Source: Prevotellaceae bacterium (GTDB taxonomy: Bacteria > Bacteroidota > Bacteroidia > Bacteroidales > UBA932). Taken from it: 5,749 nt of DNA. Each line of letters opens with the position of its first letter. Position 1 is the stretch's first letter. Of this stretch, positions 5,719 through 5,749 are shown piece by piece. The notes under the pieces were generated by a model. It was not told the origin of the DNA. It did no database searches and was given only the letters and a program-made list of their open reading frames with translations. The translations under genes and the position numbers were made by a program. The DNA lies in NCBI GenBank assembly GCA_031288855.1, contig JAITQQ010000017.1, forward strand, positions 1 through 5,749. The letters are read 5' to 3'.

Positions 5719-5749
5719 TTAAAGCGCTACCTTACACATATCACACGAT
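5719..5749 (-). other. Possible last codons of a leftward gene (cut by window edge)
   Basis: The terminator at 5658-5695 implies a minus-strand gene ending to its right. One minus-strand frame reads SCDMCKVAL and then stops at TAA (5721-5719), 23 bp before the hairpin, which is a natural distance for a gene end. The other two frames hit stops after two or six codons and could equally be the true end. Too little sequence is present to name a product. Confidence 0.25.

Overview
The window looks like chromosomal DNA from a member of the Bacteroidota, most likely of the order Bacteroidales. The evidence is an archaeal/eukaryote-type prolyl-tRNA synthetase of the kind these bacteria use, an outer-membrane protein with the N-terminal pattern common in Bacteroidota FadL-like proteins, and promoter-like boxes of the Bacteroidota form TAnnTTTG rather than TATAAT. 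The species cannot be told from the sequence.

Layout. (1) Positions 1-1627, minus strand: a 419-residue lipoprotein with a Tyr/Trp-rich middle and a Ser/Thr/Asn-rich tail carrying four Arg-Arg-Arg boxes. It is followed, with a one-base stop/start overlap (TAATG), by the first 122 codons of a FadL-like outer-membrane protein that runs off the left edge. (2) Positions 1628-1755: a divergent intergenic region with candidate -7 boxes on both strands and a 7-bp inverted repeat. (3) Positions 1756-4937, plus strand: a tight four-gene run, proS - unknown conserved-looking gene - ruvX - def, with gaps of 22, 9 and 4 bp. (4) Positions 4942-5608, minus strand: an overlapping pair, a MNT-type nucleotidyltransferase (MntA antitoxin) then a HepT/DUF86 protein (toxin), which together form a type VII toxin-antitoxin module. 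It ends only 4 bp from the end of def. (5) Positions 5609-5749: the module's promoter and, fused to it, a strong rho-independent terminator for a leftward gene that lies mostly or wholly beyond the right edge.

How the parts work together. The plus-strand run is housekeeping: charging of tRNA-Pro, a RuvX/YqgF RNase-H-fold nuclease, removal of the N-formyl group from new proteins, and one protein of unknown role. The left pair is probably one envelope unit in which translation of the porin-like protein is coupled to that of the lipoprotein; its ribosome binding site is written inside the lipoprotein's last three Arg codons. The toxin-antitoxin pair is the clearest accessory element. I see no CRISPR array, insertion sequence, tRNA or rRNA. 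The less ordinary material is the lipoprotein/porin pair and the compact control regions on either side.
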